Assembly (NCBI RefSeq): GCF_000284015.1
Contig: NC_016943.1
Location: 1,157,541 to 1,221,540, forward strand
Length of the DNA: 64,000 nucleotides
Direction: 5' to 3'
DNA from: Blastococcus saxobsidens DD2
GTDB lineage: Bacteria > Actinomycetota > Actinomycetes > Mycobacteriales > Geodermatophilaceae
Below the pieces are notes generated by a model, which was not told the DNA's origin, searched no databases, and saw nothing but the letters and a program-made list of their open reading frames with translations. Each line of letters opens with the position of its first letter. The first letter of the stretch is position 1. Shown piece after piece: positions 27,427-36,117 of the stretch. The position numbers and the translations under genes are program-made.

Positions 27427-28044
27427 GTGCGCTCGTCCCGCCCGCCGCTCCGCCGCACCCAGGCGGAGCGGCGGGCGGTGACGCGCGCTGCCCTGGTGCG
27501 GGCCACCGTCGAATCGCTGGTCGAGCTCGGCTACGCGCGCACGACCACGCAGGAGGTGCAGCGCCGGGCCGGGGTCTCCCGCGGCGCGCTGACCCACCAG
27601 TTCACGTCGAAGGCCGACCTGATGCTGGCCGCCGTCGACCACCTCTACGAGGAGTTCAGCGCCAGCGTCCGGCAGGCCGCCGCCGATCTCCCGGTGGAGC
27701 CGTCGGCCCGCATCCGGCTGGGCGTGGAGCTGATCTGGCAGCGATTCCACGGACCGCTGTTCATCGCCGCGATGGAGCTCTGGGGGGCGGCCCGTACCGA
27801 CCCGGAGCTGCGCACGGCGCTGCTGCCGCACGAGCGCCGGCTCGGCGCGCAGCTGCGGGGTCTGACGATGGAGGTGTTCGGGGAGCGGGTGGCCCGGCAC
27901 CCGCAGGCCGAGGCGGTGTACCAGGTGCTGCTCACGTCCATGCGGGGCCAGGCGCTGACGTACACGCTGCAGCCCGACGCCCCACGCGCCGGACCGCACC
28001 TGCAGCACTGGATGGCGATCGTCGAGGCATTGACGCCTCCCTGA
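27427..28044 (+). CDS. TetR/AcrR family regulator of the fad cluster
   Basis: 205 residues from GTG 27427, 11 bp after fadB. N-terminal HTH: EVQRRAGVSRGALTHQFTSK with AALVRATVESLVELGYARTT before it. The C-terminal helical ligand domain is unassigned. As last gene of the operon it is a candidate acyl-CoA-responsive repressor acting at the 22773-22794 palindrome. No clear SD; the start is chosen as the first in-frame GTG after fadB. Confidence 0.88.
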   Translation: MRSSRPPLRRTQAERRAVTRAALVRATVESLVELGYARTTTQEVQRRAGVSRGALTHQFTSKADLMLAAVDHLYEEFSASVRQAAADLPVEPSARIRLGVELIWQRFHGPLFIAAMELWGAARTDPELRTALLPHERRLGAQLRGLTMEVFGERVARHPQAEAVYQVLLTSMRGQALTYTLQPDAPRAGPHLQHWMAIVEALTPP

Positions 28045-28063
28045 CCCCCGAGCACTCCACCCC

Positions 28064-28127
28064 CAGGCATAGGAGGCTTTACCTATGGTCGGGGCCCTCG
28101 ATCCGGGTGCATAGCCTCCTATGCCTG
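28064..28127. repeat. Palindromic repeat, copy B (64 bp)
   Basis: The outer 15 bp of the arms (CAGGCATAGGAGGCT) are perfectly complementary; the inner arms are degenerate. It lies between the convergent stops of tetR and the alanine symporter gene, the same context as copy A. Confidence 0.9.
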
Positions 28128-28161
28128 GGCGGTAGGCAGGCCTCGGCGACGGCCGAGGTCA

Positions 28162-29658
28162 TCAGGTCCGTTCGGCGACCGGCAGGATCTCGCCGGTCTC
28201 CAGCCGGGCGCGGTAGCCGTAGAGCTCGCGCTTGACGACCCGGGCCAGGATGTACAGCCCGATGATGTTGGGCAGCGACATCAGGAAGATCATGCTGTCG
28301 GAGAAGCCGATCACGGCGTCCAGCGTCGACGAGGCGCCGATGATCACGAAGAGGCAGAAGATCAGCTTCCACGTGCGGTCCACCAGCATCGATTCGCCGA
28401 AGAGGTAGGTCGCGGCCTTCAGGCCGTAGTAGCTCCAGGCGAGCATCGTCGAGTAGGCGAAGAGGATGACCGCGATCGCCAGGACGATCGGGAACCAGTC
28501 GACCACCGACTCGAAGGCCGCCGAGGTGGTCTGCACGCCCGGCGCGCTGGCCTCGTCGGCGTACGTGCCGGTGATGACGATGGCCAGGGCCGTCATGGTG
28601 CAGATGACGACGGTGTCGATGAAGGGCTCCAGGACGGCGACGTGCCCCTCCGTCGCCGGCTCGCTGGTCTTCACCGCGGAGTGGGCGATGGCCGCCGACC
28701 CCAGCCCGGCCTCGTTGCTGAAGGCCGCCCGCCGGAAGCCCTGGATCAGCACACCGACGACGCCGCCGAACCCGGCCTCCGGGGAGAAGGCCTGGGAGAC
28801 GATCGCCCACAGCGCGTCCGGGATCTCGGTGAAGTTGGCGAACAGGACGGTCAGGCAGGCGAGCACGTAGAAGATCGCCATGAAGGGGACGAGCTTGTCG
28901 GTGACCCGGGCGATGCTGCGGATGCCGCCGATGATCACCGCGCCGACGAACAGGGCCATCACCAGCCCGAAGATGGCCCCGGCGGCGCCGCCGCCCAGAG
29001 GGCCGTCGGCCCCTCCGGTCACCGACTGGGCCTGGCTGAACGCCTGGTTGGCCTGGAACATGTTCCCGCCGCCGACGGCCCCACCGAGGGTGAAGACGCA
29101 GAACAGGACGGCGAGGACCTTGCCGAAGGTGCCCAGCCGCGGGTTCTTCTCCTTGAGCCCCTTGGTCAGGTAGTACATCGGGCCGCCGGACACCCGGCCG
29201 TCGGCGTAGACGTTGCGGTACTTCACGCCGAGGGTGCACTCCACGCCCTTGGTGCACATGCCGACCAGCCCGGCGATGATCATCCACAGCGTGGCACCCG
29301 GTCCGCCGAGCGAGATCGCCACCGCGACCCCGGCGATGTTGCCGAGGCCGACGGTGCCCGAGACCGCCGTCGCCAGGGCTTGGAAGTGCGTCACCTCGCC
29401 GGCGTCCCGGGGGTCGTTGTAGTCGCCGCGGGTGAGCCGGATCGCGTGCTTGAACGCCCGGAACTGGAAACCGCGCAGGTAGATGGTGAAGAAGAACCCG
29501 GCGATCACCAGCCACACCACGATGAGCGGCAGCACCACGCCCTCGTCGATGAAGTCCAGGGGGACGGCGTAGAAGACGACCGAGGTGATCCGTTCGGAGA
29601 TCGGCGCGAACCAGCTGTCGACCTGCTCGTCGAACGTGGCGGCGAGAACTGTCTGCAT
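28162..29658 (-). CDS. Alanine/glycine:cation symporter (AGCS family)
   Basis: 498 residues, polytopic. Family signatures: FQALATAVSGTVGLGNIAGV, then GGPMYYLTKGLKEKN and FRRAAFSNEAGLGSAAIAH. It imports alanine or glycine with Na+ across the inner membrane. ATG 29658 overlaps the stop of the upstream UspA gene (TGATG), so the two are co-transcribed. The palindromic repeat copy B follows the stop and may be the terminator. Confidence 0.93.
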   Translation of the reverse strand: MQTVLAATFDEQVDSWFAPISERITSVVFYAVPLDFIDEGVVLPLIVVWLVIAGFFFTIYLRGFQFRAFKHAIRLTRGDYNDPRDAGEVTHFQALATAVSGTVGLGNIAGVAVAISLGGPGATLWMIIAGLVGMCTKGVECTLGVKYRNVYADGRVSGGPMYYLTKGLKEKNPRLGTFGKVLAVLFCVFTLGGAVGGGNMFQANQAFSQAQSVTGGADGPLGGGAAGAIFGLVMALFVGAVIIGGIRSIARVTDKLVPFMAIFYVLACLTVLFANFTEIPDALWAIVSQAFSPEAGFGGVVGVLIQGFRRAAFSNEAGLGSAAIAHSAVKTSEPATEGHVAVLEPFIDTVVICTMTALAIVITGTYADEASAPGVQTTSAAFESVVDWFPIVLAIAVILFAYSTMLAWSYYGLKAATYLFGESMLVDRTWKLIFCLFVIIGASSTLDAVIGFSDSMIFLMSLPNIIGLYILARVVKRELYGYRARLETGEILPVAERT

Positions 29659-30095
29659 CACGGCACCACCAGGACGGGGACGGGGGAGAGCTGGATCAGG
29701 CTGCTCGGCGTCGAGCCGAAGAGCAGGGTGCGCACCCGGCTCTGCCCGACGCGACCGACGGTGATCCAGGCCGCATCGTGTTCCCGGGCGACGCTCACCA
29801 GCGTCTCCGCGGGGTGGCCGTGCCGGACGATCCCCGACACGTCCAGGTCTCCGGCGGCGGACAGCCGGGTGACCACCGGGTCCAGCACGCGGTCGCGCGC
29901 GGCGGCCTCCTCGCGCGCCTTCTCCACCGAGCGGCGCTCGTTCTCCTCCGCCGTGGTGAACGAGTACGGGGACCACGGGACGACGCAGGCGAAGACCAGG
30001 CGCAGCCCGTGGTGGCGGGCGGCGTCGGCGGCGGCGTCGGCGGCGCGGATGCTCGCCTCGCTGCCGTCGAGACCTACGACGATGGATCCGGGCAC
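29658..30095 (-). CDS. Universal stress protein (UspA family)
   Basis: 145 residues from GTG 30095, chosen because GGAGG lies 7 bp upstream and the product then begins VPGSIVVGLDGS, the usual family start. The C-terminal ATP-binding motif is visible as GRVGQSRVRTLLFGSTPSSL (G-2x-G-9x-G-S/T). Cytoplasmic, with a stress-related nucleotide-binding role. Overlap with the symporter gene suggests coupling to transport. Confidence 0.88.
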   Translation of the reverse strand: MPGSIVVGLDGSEASIRAADAAADAARHHGLRLVFACVVPWSPYSFTTAEENERRSVEKAREEAAARDRVLDPVVTRLSAAGDLDVSGIVRHGHPAETLVSVAREHDAAWITVGRVGQSRVRTLLFGSTPSSLIQLSPVPVLVVP

Positions 30096-30292
30096 GGGCC
30101 CACCTCCGGCCGGGGACGACGTGGCGCGAAGGCTAGCGCTGGTCACCGCTTCCGGCAGGTCGGACATGTGCCGTGCAGGAACCTGCCCGGCGGGTGCCTG
30201 TCGGCGCCGCCGGGGTTGCCCCCCGCACGTGCAGCGCACCGGCCGGGTCCGCGACGCTCCCGCCCGTCGAGCGTGGAAGGTCGGTGGCGCTA

Positions 30293-30312
30293 TCATCGCC
30301 GGATGGCGATGA
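30293..30312. promoter_or_regulatory. Operator-like inverted repeat over the arsR-type start codon
   Basis: A perfect 8-4-8 inverted repeat, TCATCGCC-GGAT-GGCGATGA, includes both candidate start codons of the downstream regulator (30303 and 30309). ArsR/SmtB proteins bind such dyads, so autorepression is likely (inference). Confidence 0.65.
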
Positions 30313-30701
30313 GTAGAGCCGATGTCGCGGCGGTGGCGACGACGGGGGGCAGCACCCCTCCGGTGGACGAGTCCGCAGCGCTGTCCGCGGCGGCGTGCAT
30401 GTTCCGCAGCCTGGGCGACCCGACCCGGCTGGCGATCGTGCGGCACCTGGCCCTCGGCGAGCACAAGGTGATGGAGCTGACCGAGCACCTGGGCCTGGCC
30501 CAGTCGACCGTGTCGGCGCACCTGGCCTGTCTGCGCGACTGCGGGCTCGTGAGCTCCCGGCCGCAGGGACGCGCCTCGATGTGGTCGCTGACGACTGCGC
30601 CGCAGCTGCTGGAGCTGCTGGCCGCCGCCGAGCAGTTGCTGGCCGCCACCGGCGACGCAGTCGTGCTGTGCCCCGCCTACGGGGAGACGGTCGGGCCGTG
30701 A
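30303..30701 (+). CDS. ArsR/SmtB-family metal sensor, CmtR-like
   Basis: 132 residues. Winged HTH with recognition segment ELTEHLGLAQSTVSAHLACL. Cysteines 76 and 80 (CLRDC) lie in the DNA-recognition helix and Cys123 (VVLCPAY) near the C-terminus, the same triad that binds Cd(II)/Pb(II) in mycobacterial CmtR. It should repress the cation transporter genes downstream until metal binds. ATG 30303 or 30309. The downstream transporter context supports metal homeostasis. Confidence 0.88.
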   Translation: MAMSRADVAAVATTGGSTPPVDESAALSAAACMFRSLGDPTRLAIVRHLALGEHKVMELTEHLGLAQSTVSAHLACLRDCGLVSSRPQGRASMWSLTTAPQLLELLAAAEQLLAATGDAVVLCPAYGETVGP

Positions 30702-30780
30702 CCACCGTCGCCCCCGCCGCCCGCTTCCTGCCCGGCATCGGCCGACTACCCCGCACCGTGTCCGCCGAGAGGCTCCCCGC

Positions 30781-31458
30781 GTGAGCGGCCAGCCGACCGC
30801 CCTGACCGATGCCGACACCGAACGGCTGACCCGCCGTGGCTTGCGCCTCGCGCAGTTCACCGTGGTCTACAACGTCGCCGAAGGGGCCATCGCCATCACC
30901 GCCGGCCTGCTCGCCGGGCTGGTCTCCCTCGTCGGGTTCGGCGTCGACTCCGGCATCGAGTCTCTCGCCGCGATCCTCGTCGGGCTACGGCTGTCGGCCC
31001 GGCTGCGGCACGGCAGCACCGACGAGCAGAAGGAGCGCCGCGCGCTCAAGGCCGTCGCGGTCACCTTCTTCGTCCTGGCCGCGTACGTCGCCGTCGAGGG
31101 GGTGCGCAGCCTGCTCGACGACGAGGAGCCGAACACGTCGACCGTCGGGCTGGTCCTGCTCGCTGCGTCCATCGTGGTCATGCCGCTGCTGGCCCGCGCC
31201 AAGCGTCGCGTCGGGTCGGCGCTCGGTGGTGACCCGCTGATCCTCGCCGACGCCGCCGAGACGAAGATCTGCGTGCTGCTCAGCATCTCCACCCTCGGCG
31301 GGCTGGCCCTCTACGCCCTCACGGGCGCTGCCTGGCTCGACCCGGTCGCCGGGTTCGTCATCGCCGCCTTCGCCATCCACGAGGGCCGGGAAGCGTGGGA
31401 GGGTGAACTCGTCGAAGACGATGGACATGACCTCGACGAGGAAGGGGCGGGCCGATGA
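30781..31458 (+). CDS. Cation efflux (CDF-like) membrane protein
   Basis: 225 residues from GTG 30781. Cation-diffusion-facilitator-like core with about six helices: VVYNVAEGAIAITAGLLAGL, VSLVGFGVDSGIESLAAILV and later GDPLILADAAETKICVLLS. Asp residues in the second and fifth helices (FGVDS, DAAE) match the CDF metal site in altered form. It lacks the usual cytoplasmic domain. Overlaps the next CDF gene by 4 bp (ATGA). Probably exports a divalent metal under the CmtR-like regulator. Confidence 0.85.
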   Translation: MSGQPTALTDADTERLTRRGLRLAQFTVVYNVAEGAIAITAGLLAGLVSLVGFGVDSGIESLAAILVGLRLSARLRHGSTDEQKERRALKAVAVTFFVLAAYVAVEGVRSLLDDEEPNTSTVGLVLLAASIVVMPLLARAKRRVGSALGGDPLILADAAETKICVLLSISTLGGLALYALTGAAWLDPVAGFVIAAFAIHEGREAWEGELVEDDGHDLDEEGAGR

Positions 31459-32387
31459 GCGGCGGCCACGCCCACGGGCACGATCACGCCGGCGACCGCG
31501 GTGGCGACCGGCGCCGCCTGGCGATCGTGCTGGCACTCACCGCCACCGTGCTGGTCGTCGAGGTGGTCGGTGCGCTGGTGACCGGCAGCCTCGCGCTGCT
31601 GGCCGACGCGGGGCACATGTTCACCGACGCCGCCGGCCTGGTGATCGCGCTGATCGCGGCCACGCTCGCGCTGCGCCCGGCCACCGCGCGCCGTACCTGG
31701 GGCTACCGCCGAGCCGAGGTGCTCGGCGCCACCCTGCAGGCCGCGGTGCTGCTGGCGGTCGGCGCCTACATCTTCATCGAGGGCATCCGCCGGCTGCTCG
31801 AGCCGCCGGAGATCGCCACCACCGGCGTGCTCGTCTTCGGCGCCGTCGGCCTGGCCGCCAACGCGATCGGGATCGTCGTGCTCACCAGGGGCGGACGCAG
31901 CAGCAACGTCAACATGCGCGCCGCGTTCCTCGAGGTCCTCAACGACACCCTCGGCTCGGTCGCCGTCCTGGTCGCCGCCGGAGTCATCGCACTGACCGGC
32001 TGGCACCGGGCCGATGCGGTCGCCTCCCTGTTCATCGCCGTGCTGATCGTCCCGCGCACCATCAGGCTGCTGCGAGAGACCGTGTCGGTGCTGCTGGAGA
32101 GCACGCCACCGGGGCTGGACCTCGACGAGGTCCGAAAGCACCTGATGGCGCTGCCGCACGTCCTGGAGGTGCACGACCTGCACGCGTCGCAGATCACCAG
32201 CGGCCTGCCGGTGCTCACCGCGCACGTCGTCGTCGAGGACTCCTGCTTCTCCGACGGCCGGTCCCCGCAGCTGCTCGACCAGCTGCAGGCGTGCCTGGCC
32301 GGCCACTTCCCGATCAGCGTCGAGCACTCCACCTTCCAGCTGGAGATGGCCGCGCACGCCGACCACGAGCTCCCCGCGCACCGCTGA
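31455..32387 (+). CDS. Cation diffusion facilitator (CzcD/ZitB type)
   Basis: 310 residues. N-terminal His-rich segment (GGHAHGHDHAGD), six predicted helices with ALLADAGHMFTDAAGLVIAL (metal-site H/D) and LEVLNDTLGSVAVLVAAG, and a C-terminal cytoplasmic domain (LEVHDLHASQITSGLPVLTA). Exports Zn2+, Cd2+ or Co2+ in exchange for protons. Coupled to the preceding transporter and ended by a strong hairpin. Family call is firm; metal specificity is not. Confidence 0.93.
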   Translation: MSGGHAHGHDHAGDRGGDRRRLAIVLALTATVLVVEVVGALVTGSLALLADAGHMFTDAAGLVIALIAATLALRPATARRTWGYRRAEVLGATLQAAVLLAVGAYIFIEGIRRLLEPPEIATTGVLVFGAVGLAANAIGIVVLTRGGRSSNVNMRAAFLEVLNDTLGSVAVLVAAGVIALTGWHRADAVASLFIAVLIVPRTIRLLRETVSVLLESTPPGLDLDEVRKHLMALPHVLEVHDLHASQITSGLPVLTAHVVVEDSCFSDGRSPQLLDQLQACLAGHFPISVEHSTFQLEMAAHADHELPAHR

Positions 32388-32394
32388 GCTGATC

Positions 32395-32431
32395 AGAGAG
32401 GCCCTGGTCGGCGAACCGACCGGGGCCTCTC
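32395..32431. terminator. Terminator after the CDF gene
   Basis: A long stem (AGAGAGGCCC and TGGTCGG against their complements, with one small mismatch region) closes a CGAA loop. It is very similar to the tRNA-His terminator at 58381-58408, consistent with shared ancestry together with the adjacent tRNA fragment. Confidence 0.8.
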
Positions 32432-32436
32432 TGCGC

Positions 32437-32464
32437 GGGGTGAGTGACGGGCTCGAACCCGCGA
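32437..32464 (-). pseudogene. tRNA-His 3' fragment (acceptor and T arm only)
   Basis: Matches the 3' end of the intact tRNA-His at 58418-58493 (GGGGTGAGTGACGG...GCTCGAACCC on the plus strand) with one base missing, then diverges. The neighbouring terminator is also similar. No anticodon or 5' half is present, so it cannot be a functional tRNA. Confidence 0.75.
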
Positions 32465-32538
32465 GCGAGGCCGGTACCCGGACCTGGTGGCCCGGCGAAC
32501 GCCCGGGATACGGGGGTCGTCACGTCCCTGATCGTTCC

Positions 32539-33774
32539 TCAGCGGGCCTGCGCCGCCGTCCGGGGGGCGCTGCCGGGACAGGCCGCACTCGGCCGCTGCT
32601 CAGATGCTCGAGTGGTGCCGACCGAGGGAGGGGCGACTGCCCCGGCGGCCAGCTGGACGACCTCGCCGACGACCCACACCGCGGGCGGGCGCACGGACTC
32701 CTCGGTGATCGTCGTCCCGAGGTCGGCCAGCGTCGTCCGGATCATGCGTTCACGTCCGGTCGTGCCTTCGACCACGACGGCGACGGGGGTGGTCGGCCGT
32801 CGGCCGTGATGGATCAGCGCGGCCGCGATCGCCGGCGCGGTCTCCACACCCATGAGGACGACGACGGTGCCGCGCAGCCGGCCGATCGCGGACCAGTCGA
32901 CGAGTGACTGCGGATGGCCCGGGGGCAGGTGGCCGGAGACGACGACGAACTCGTGGGTGAGCCCGCGGTGGGTCACCGGGATCCCGGCGACCCCCGGGAC
33001 CCCGACCGCGCTGGTGACGCCGGGGACGACCTCGACCGGGACGTCGGCGGCGGCGCACGCGAGCAGTTCCTCCATGCCCCGGCCGAAGACGAACGGGTCC
33101 CCGCCCTTGAGGCGCACGACGTGCTTGCCCGCGCGGGCGTGCGACACGAGCAGCGAGTTGATCTCCTCCTGCGGCATCGCCCGTCCGCGCGGCAGTTTCG
33201 ACGCGTCCACGATCTCGACGTCGGGTCGGAGCCCGGCGACCAGCGATCGCGGGCCCAGGTGGTCGACGACCACGACATCGGCCTGCGACAGCGCCTGCCG
33301 GCCGCGCACGGTGATCAGCCCCGGATCGCCCGGCCCACCACCGACGAGCACGACCCCACCGGTCCGGCCGTCGCGTGCCGGCGGGATTCCCGTGTCGGGG
33401 AGGGCGGGGTAGGCGCTGGAGCCGCCCGGGTCGTCGGCGCGGGTGCAGAAGACCCGAGCGCGCTCGGCGTCGGCGGCGACGACCTCGTCCACCGCGGAGT
33501 CCTCCGTTGCGACGACGGCGTACCAGGCGGCGTCCAGATCGCCGGGCGCGTAGCGGCGCCGGATCCACGACAGGTCCCCGGAGTCGGCCAGCGCCTCGAG
33601 CGCGGGAACGACGACGGGGCTCACGACCGTGACGACCGCACCGGCGTCCAGCAGGCCGACGGTCGCCCGGTAGGAACTGGAACCCCCTCCGACGACGACC
33701 ACCTGCCGACCGTCCAGCCGCAGGCCCACCGGGTGGAGGGGCGCGGACGGCCGGGGGAGCGACGCGGTGCTCAT
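32539..33774 (-). CDS. cobA: Uroporphyrinogen-III C-methyltransferase fused to precorrin-2 dehydrogenase-like domain
   Basis: 411 residues from ATG 33774. The N-terminal ~140 residues form an NAD-binding SirC/CysG-like domain (VVVVGGGSSSYRATVGLLDAG). The C-terminal SUMT domain has LVGGGPGDPGLITVRG, LKGGDPFVFGRG and PGVTSAVGVPG. SUMT makes precorrin-2, the entry to cobalamin and siroheme. Last gene of the minus-strand cob operon; its start overlaps the cobC stop by 4 bp. The dehydrogenase Gly-rich loop is intact; its activity is not proven. Confidence 0.92.
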   Translation of the reverse strand: MSTASLPRPSAPLHPVGLRLDGRQVVVVGGGSSSYRATVGLLDAGAVVTVVSPVVVPALEALADSGDLSWIRRRYAPGDLDAAWYAVVATEDSAVDEVVAADAERARVFCTRADDPGGSSAYPALPDTGIPPARDGRTGGVVLVGGGPGDPGLITVRGRQALSQADVVVVDHLGPRSLVAGLRPDVEIVDASKLPRGRAMPQEEINSLLVSHARAGKHVVRLKGGDPFVFGRGMEELLACAAADVPVEVVPGVTSAVGVPGVAGIPVTHRGLTHEFVVVSGHLPPGHPQSLVDWSAIGRLRGTVVVLMGVETAPAIAAALIHHGRRPTTPVAVVVEGTTGRERMIRTTLADLGTTITEESVRPPAVWVVGEVVQLAAGAVAPPSVGTTRASEQRPSAACPGSAPRTAAQAR

Positions 33775-34823
33775 GGCACCTCCTCGGGACTCGGAGCGGG
33801 CGAGAGGATGGCGGCGAGGTCGGCGGCGAAGGCGGACGAGACCTCGGGACTTCGCACGGCCACCCGCAGGTGGTCCCGGGTCAGGCCGGGGAAGGTGTCC
33901 CCGCGGCGCACCGCCCACCCCCGGTGCCGGAGCACGTCGCGCACCCGCGCCCCGTCGAGGACGCGCAGCAGGACGAACGAGGAGCGGGGACTGCCCTCCA
34001 CGACCACGGATGGCGGCAGGCTGCCGATGAGGGCCGCCCGCCACCGGTCGAGATCCCGTGCGGCCGCCTCGGCCTCGGCCCGCGCTTCCGGGGCGCTGCA
34101 GGCGACCAGCGCGGCGAGGGCCGGCGTGGAGACCGGCCAGTGCGGTTGCTGCGCTGCGAGGCGCGCGATCAGCGGTGGCGGACCCAGCGCGTAGCCGACC
34201 CGCAGACCGGCCAGCCCCCACGTCTTGGTCAGGCTGCGTACCACGAGGAGCCCCGGGAGGTCCCGGCGGGCAGCCAGCGATCCGGATTCACCGGGCACCG
34301 TGTCGGCGAAGGCCTCGTCGACCACCAGCACCCGCCCCGGCCGGGCGAGGGCGGCGACAGCGGCCGCGGGGTGGAGCACGGAAGTCGGGTTCGTCGGGTT
34401 GCCGAGCACGACGAGATCGGCGTCCCCCGGCACGGCGGCCGGATCCAGCCGCCAGCCGTCGTCCGCGCGCAGCACCACCCGGGTGACCGGGTGCCCGGCC
34501 ACCCGCAACGCCGCCTCCGGCTCGGTGAACGAGGGGTGGACGACGGCGGCGAGGCGGGGCCGCACCGCTCGGGCGAGGAGGACGAAAGCCTCGGCCGCGC
34601 CGGCGGTGAGGAGCACCTCGTCGACGGGGCGGCCGTGCGCGGCGGCGACCGCCGTCCGGGCGGGGACCGGGTCCGGGTACGACGCCGCGGCGTCGAGCGA
34701 CGCGTGCAGGACGGCGCGGAGCCACGGCGGCGGGGCGTCGGCGCGCACGTTGACGGCCAGGTCGACCAGGCCGGGGGCCAGTTCGGCGTCGCCGTGGTGG
34801 TGGAGGTCGGTCACGGCGTCCAC
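33771..34823 (-). CDS. cobC: CobC-like PLP-dependent aminotransferase / threonine-phosphate decarboxylase type
   Basis: 350 residues. Fold-type I PLP enzyme: SLTKTWGLAGLRVGYA carries the Schiff-base Lys; VLGNPTNPTSVLHP and VVDEAFADTVPGE precede it. Actinobacterial members (the Rv2231c type) are assigned to aminopropanol-phosphate arm synthesis. Overlaps cobA downstream by 4 bp and cobE upstream by 13 bp. Good family match; substrate not shown. Confidence 0.88.
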   Translation of the reverse strand: MDAVTDLHHHGDAELAPGLVDLAVNVRADAPPPWLRAVLHASLDAAASYPDPVPARTAVAAAHGRPVDEVLLTAGAAEAFVLLARAVRPRLAAVVHPSFTEPEAALRVAGHPVTRVVLRADDGWRLDPAAVPGDADLVVLGNPTNPTSVLHPAAAVAALARPGRVLVVDEAFADTVPGESGSLAARRDLPGLLVVRSLTKTWGLAGLRVGYALGPPPLIARLAAQQPHWPVSTPALAALVACSAPEARAEAEAAARDLDRWRAALIGSLPPSVVVEGSPRSSFVLLRVLDGARVRDVLRHRGWAVRRGDTFPGLTRDHLRVAVRSPEVSSAFAADLAAILSPAPSPEEVP

Positions 34824-35275
34824 GGTTCGCTCCCGGGGTGCGCTCCGCTCCTCGCTCCCATGTCCAGGCCGCCTCCGCGGTCGGTCCGCTCCTCGCTCGT
34901 TCCTTCGCTGCGCTGCTCACGCACCTGTCCGCTCACGGCCACCGCCACGGTCACCCGGCCGTGCACCGTCTTCCGCACGACGAGCGGGCCGCCATCGAGC
35001 AGGGCCGCGGCCTCGGCCACCGAGCCGGTGCCGACGGCCGCCGCCACCTGGTCGGAGGGGGTGGGCACCGGAACCCGCGCCAACGCGGAGGCGGGGTGGC
35101 CGACGAGCGGCCAGCCGCGTCGGGCAGCGGCCTCCTGCAGTCCACGCTCCCGCAGCCTCGCGTCGAGCGTCGACAGCCGCACCGGAGCAGCCCCAGGAGG
35201 CAGGACCGCGTCGACCGCGGCCAGCACCTCTGCGGCGCTCACCCCGCTCGACGCCCCCACACCCACGGTGATCAC
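34811..35275 (-). CDS. cobE: CobE / CbiG C-terminal domain protein
   Basis: 154 residues from GTG 35275, overlapping the cbiO stop by GTGA. Core: [20 protein letters not shown], then [20 protein letters not shown] and [20 protein letters not shown], typical of the CbiG C-terminal/CobE domain linked to ring contraction in cobalamin synthesis. The C-terminal ~30 residues (from about [18 protein letters not shown]) are encoded by a dispersed repeat that also occurs at 49370-49419, so the native C-terminus has probably been replaced or extended. Confidence 0.85.
   Translation of the reverse strand: MITVGVGASSGVSAAEVLAAVDAVLPPGAAPVRLSTLDARLRERGLQEAAARRGWPLVGHPASALARVPVPTPSDQVAAAVGTGSVAEAAALLDGGPLVVRKTVHGRVTVAVAVSGQVREQRSEGTSEERTDRGGGLDMGARSGAHPGSEPWTP
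34885..34935. repeat. Dispersed ~50-bp repeat, copy 1
   Basis: About 47 of 51 aligned positions match 49370-49419 in the same orientation, with one single-base gap. It lies inside the 3' end of cobE. A shorter related piece (CTCCGCTCCTCGCTC) is found nearby at about 34840-34855. Confidence 0.85.
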
Positions 35276-36117
35276 GACCGCACCGCCGGCGCCTCCGGGA
35301 GCGCGGCCAGCAGGCGGTCGGTGTCCCGGGGGAGTGCACCGGGGGCCAGCAGACCCAGCTCCCGCAGACGGGCGCCGACGGTCAGCACCCATGGCCGGTC
35401 CAGCCGGGCACGCCGGAGCAGACGGGTGTTCCCCAGGATCTCCTCCGGGGGGCCCTGGACGACGGCCCGGTCCACCACCACGGCGACCTCATCCGCCCAC
35501 CGCAGCGCCAGGTCGACGTCGTGGGTGCTCATCACGACCGTCGAGTCGTGCTCCTGCAGCCGGGCCAGCGCCGCGAGGGTGTCGGCCACCGCGGTCGGGT
35601 CCAGCCCGGCGGTCGGCTCGTCGAGGAGCAGCAGGCACGGGCGCATCGCGACCGCACCGGCGATCGCCACCCGCTTCCGCTCGCCGTAGGAGAGCTGATG
35701 GGTGGGCCGGGCCGCCAGGTGGTCGACGCCCAGCAGGTCCAGGGCCTCGGCGACGCGGGCGCGGACGGCGGACTCGTCCAGTCCCAGGTTCAGCGGGCCG
35801 AAGGAGACGTCCTGGCCGACCGAGGCGCTGAACAGCTGGTCGTCCGGGTCCTGCAGCACCAGCTGGACCACCTGCCGGTGGGCGCGCAGGCCGCGCCGGG
35901 TGTGGGTCAACGGCTCGCCGTCGACGGTGACCGCGCCGGCGACGGGGCGCAGGGCCCCGGACAGGCAGCGCAGCAGCGTGGTCTTCCCGGAACCGTTGGC
36001 GCCCAGCAGCGCCAGCCGCCGGTTCGGCGGGATGCGCACCGCCGCGCCGTCGAGCACCGGCGCCGTACCCGGGTAGCCGGCGACCAGGCCCGAGGCGGCC
36101 AGGGTGCGGTGGCTCAC
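35272..36117 (-). CDS. cbiO: Cobalt ECF transporter ATPase CbiO
   Basis: 281 residues from GTG 36117. ABC ATPase motifs in order: Walker [13 protein letters not shown]-loop [11 protein letters not shown] (typical of ECF ATPases), signature [13 protein letters not shown], Walker [13 protein letters not shown] and switch STHDVD. It powers the CbiMNQO cobalt importer. Coupled by GTGA overlaps to cbiQ upstream and cobE downstream. Confidence 0.95.
   Translation of the reverse strand: MSHRTLAASGLVAGYPGTAPVLDGAAVRIPPNRRLALLGANGSGKTTLLRCLSGALRPVAGAVTVDGEPLTHTRRGLRAHRQVVQLVLQDPDDQLFSASVGQDVSFGPLNLGLDESAVRARVAEALDLLGVDHLAARPTHQLSYGERKRVAIAGAVAMRPCLLLLDEPTAGLDPTAVADTLAALARLQEHDSTVVMSTHDVDLALRWADEVAVVVDRAVVQGPPEEILGNTRLLRRARLDRPWVLTVGARLRELGLLAPGALPRDTDRLLAALPEAPAVRS

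Noticed and set aside
30700-30783. 27-codon leader-like frame between the metal sensor and the CDF gene
   Set aside because: It overlaps the sensor stop and ends at the CDF start, but has no SD or recognisable leader features; too short to support.
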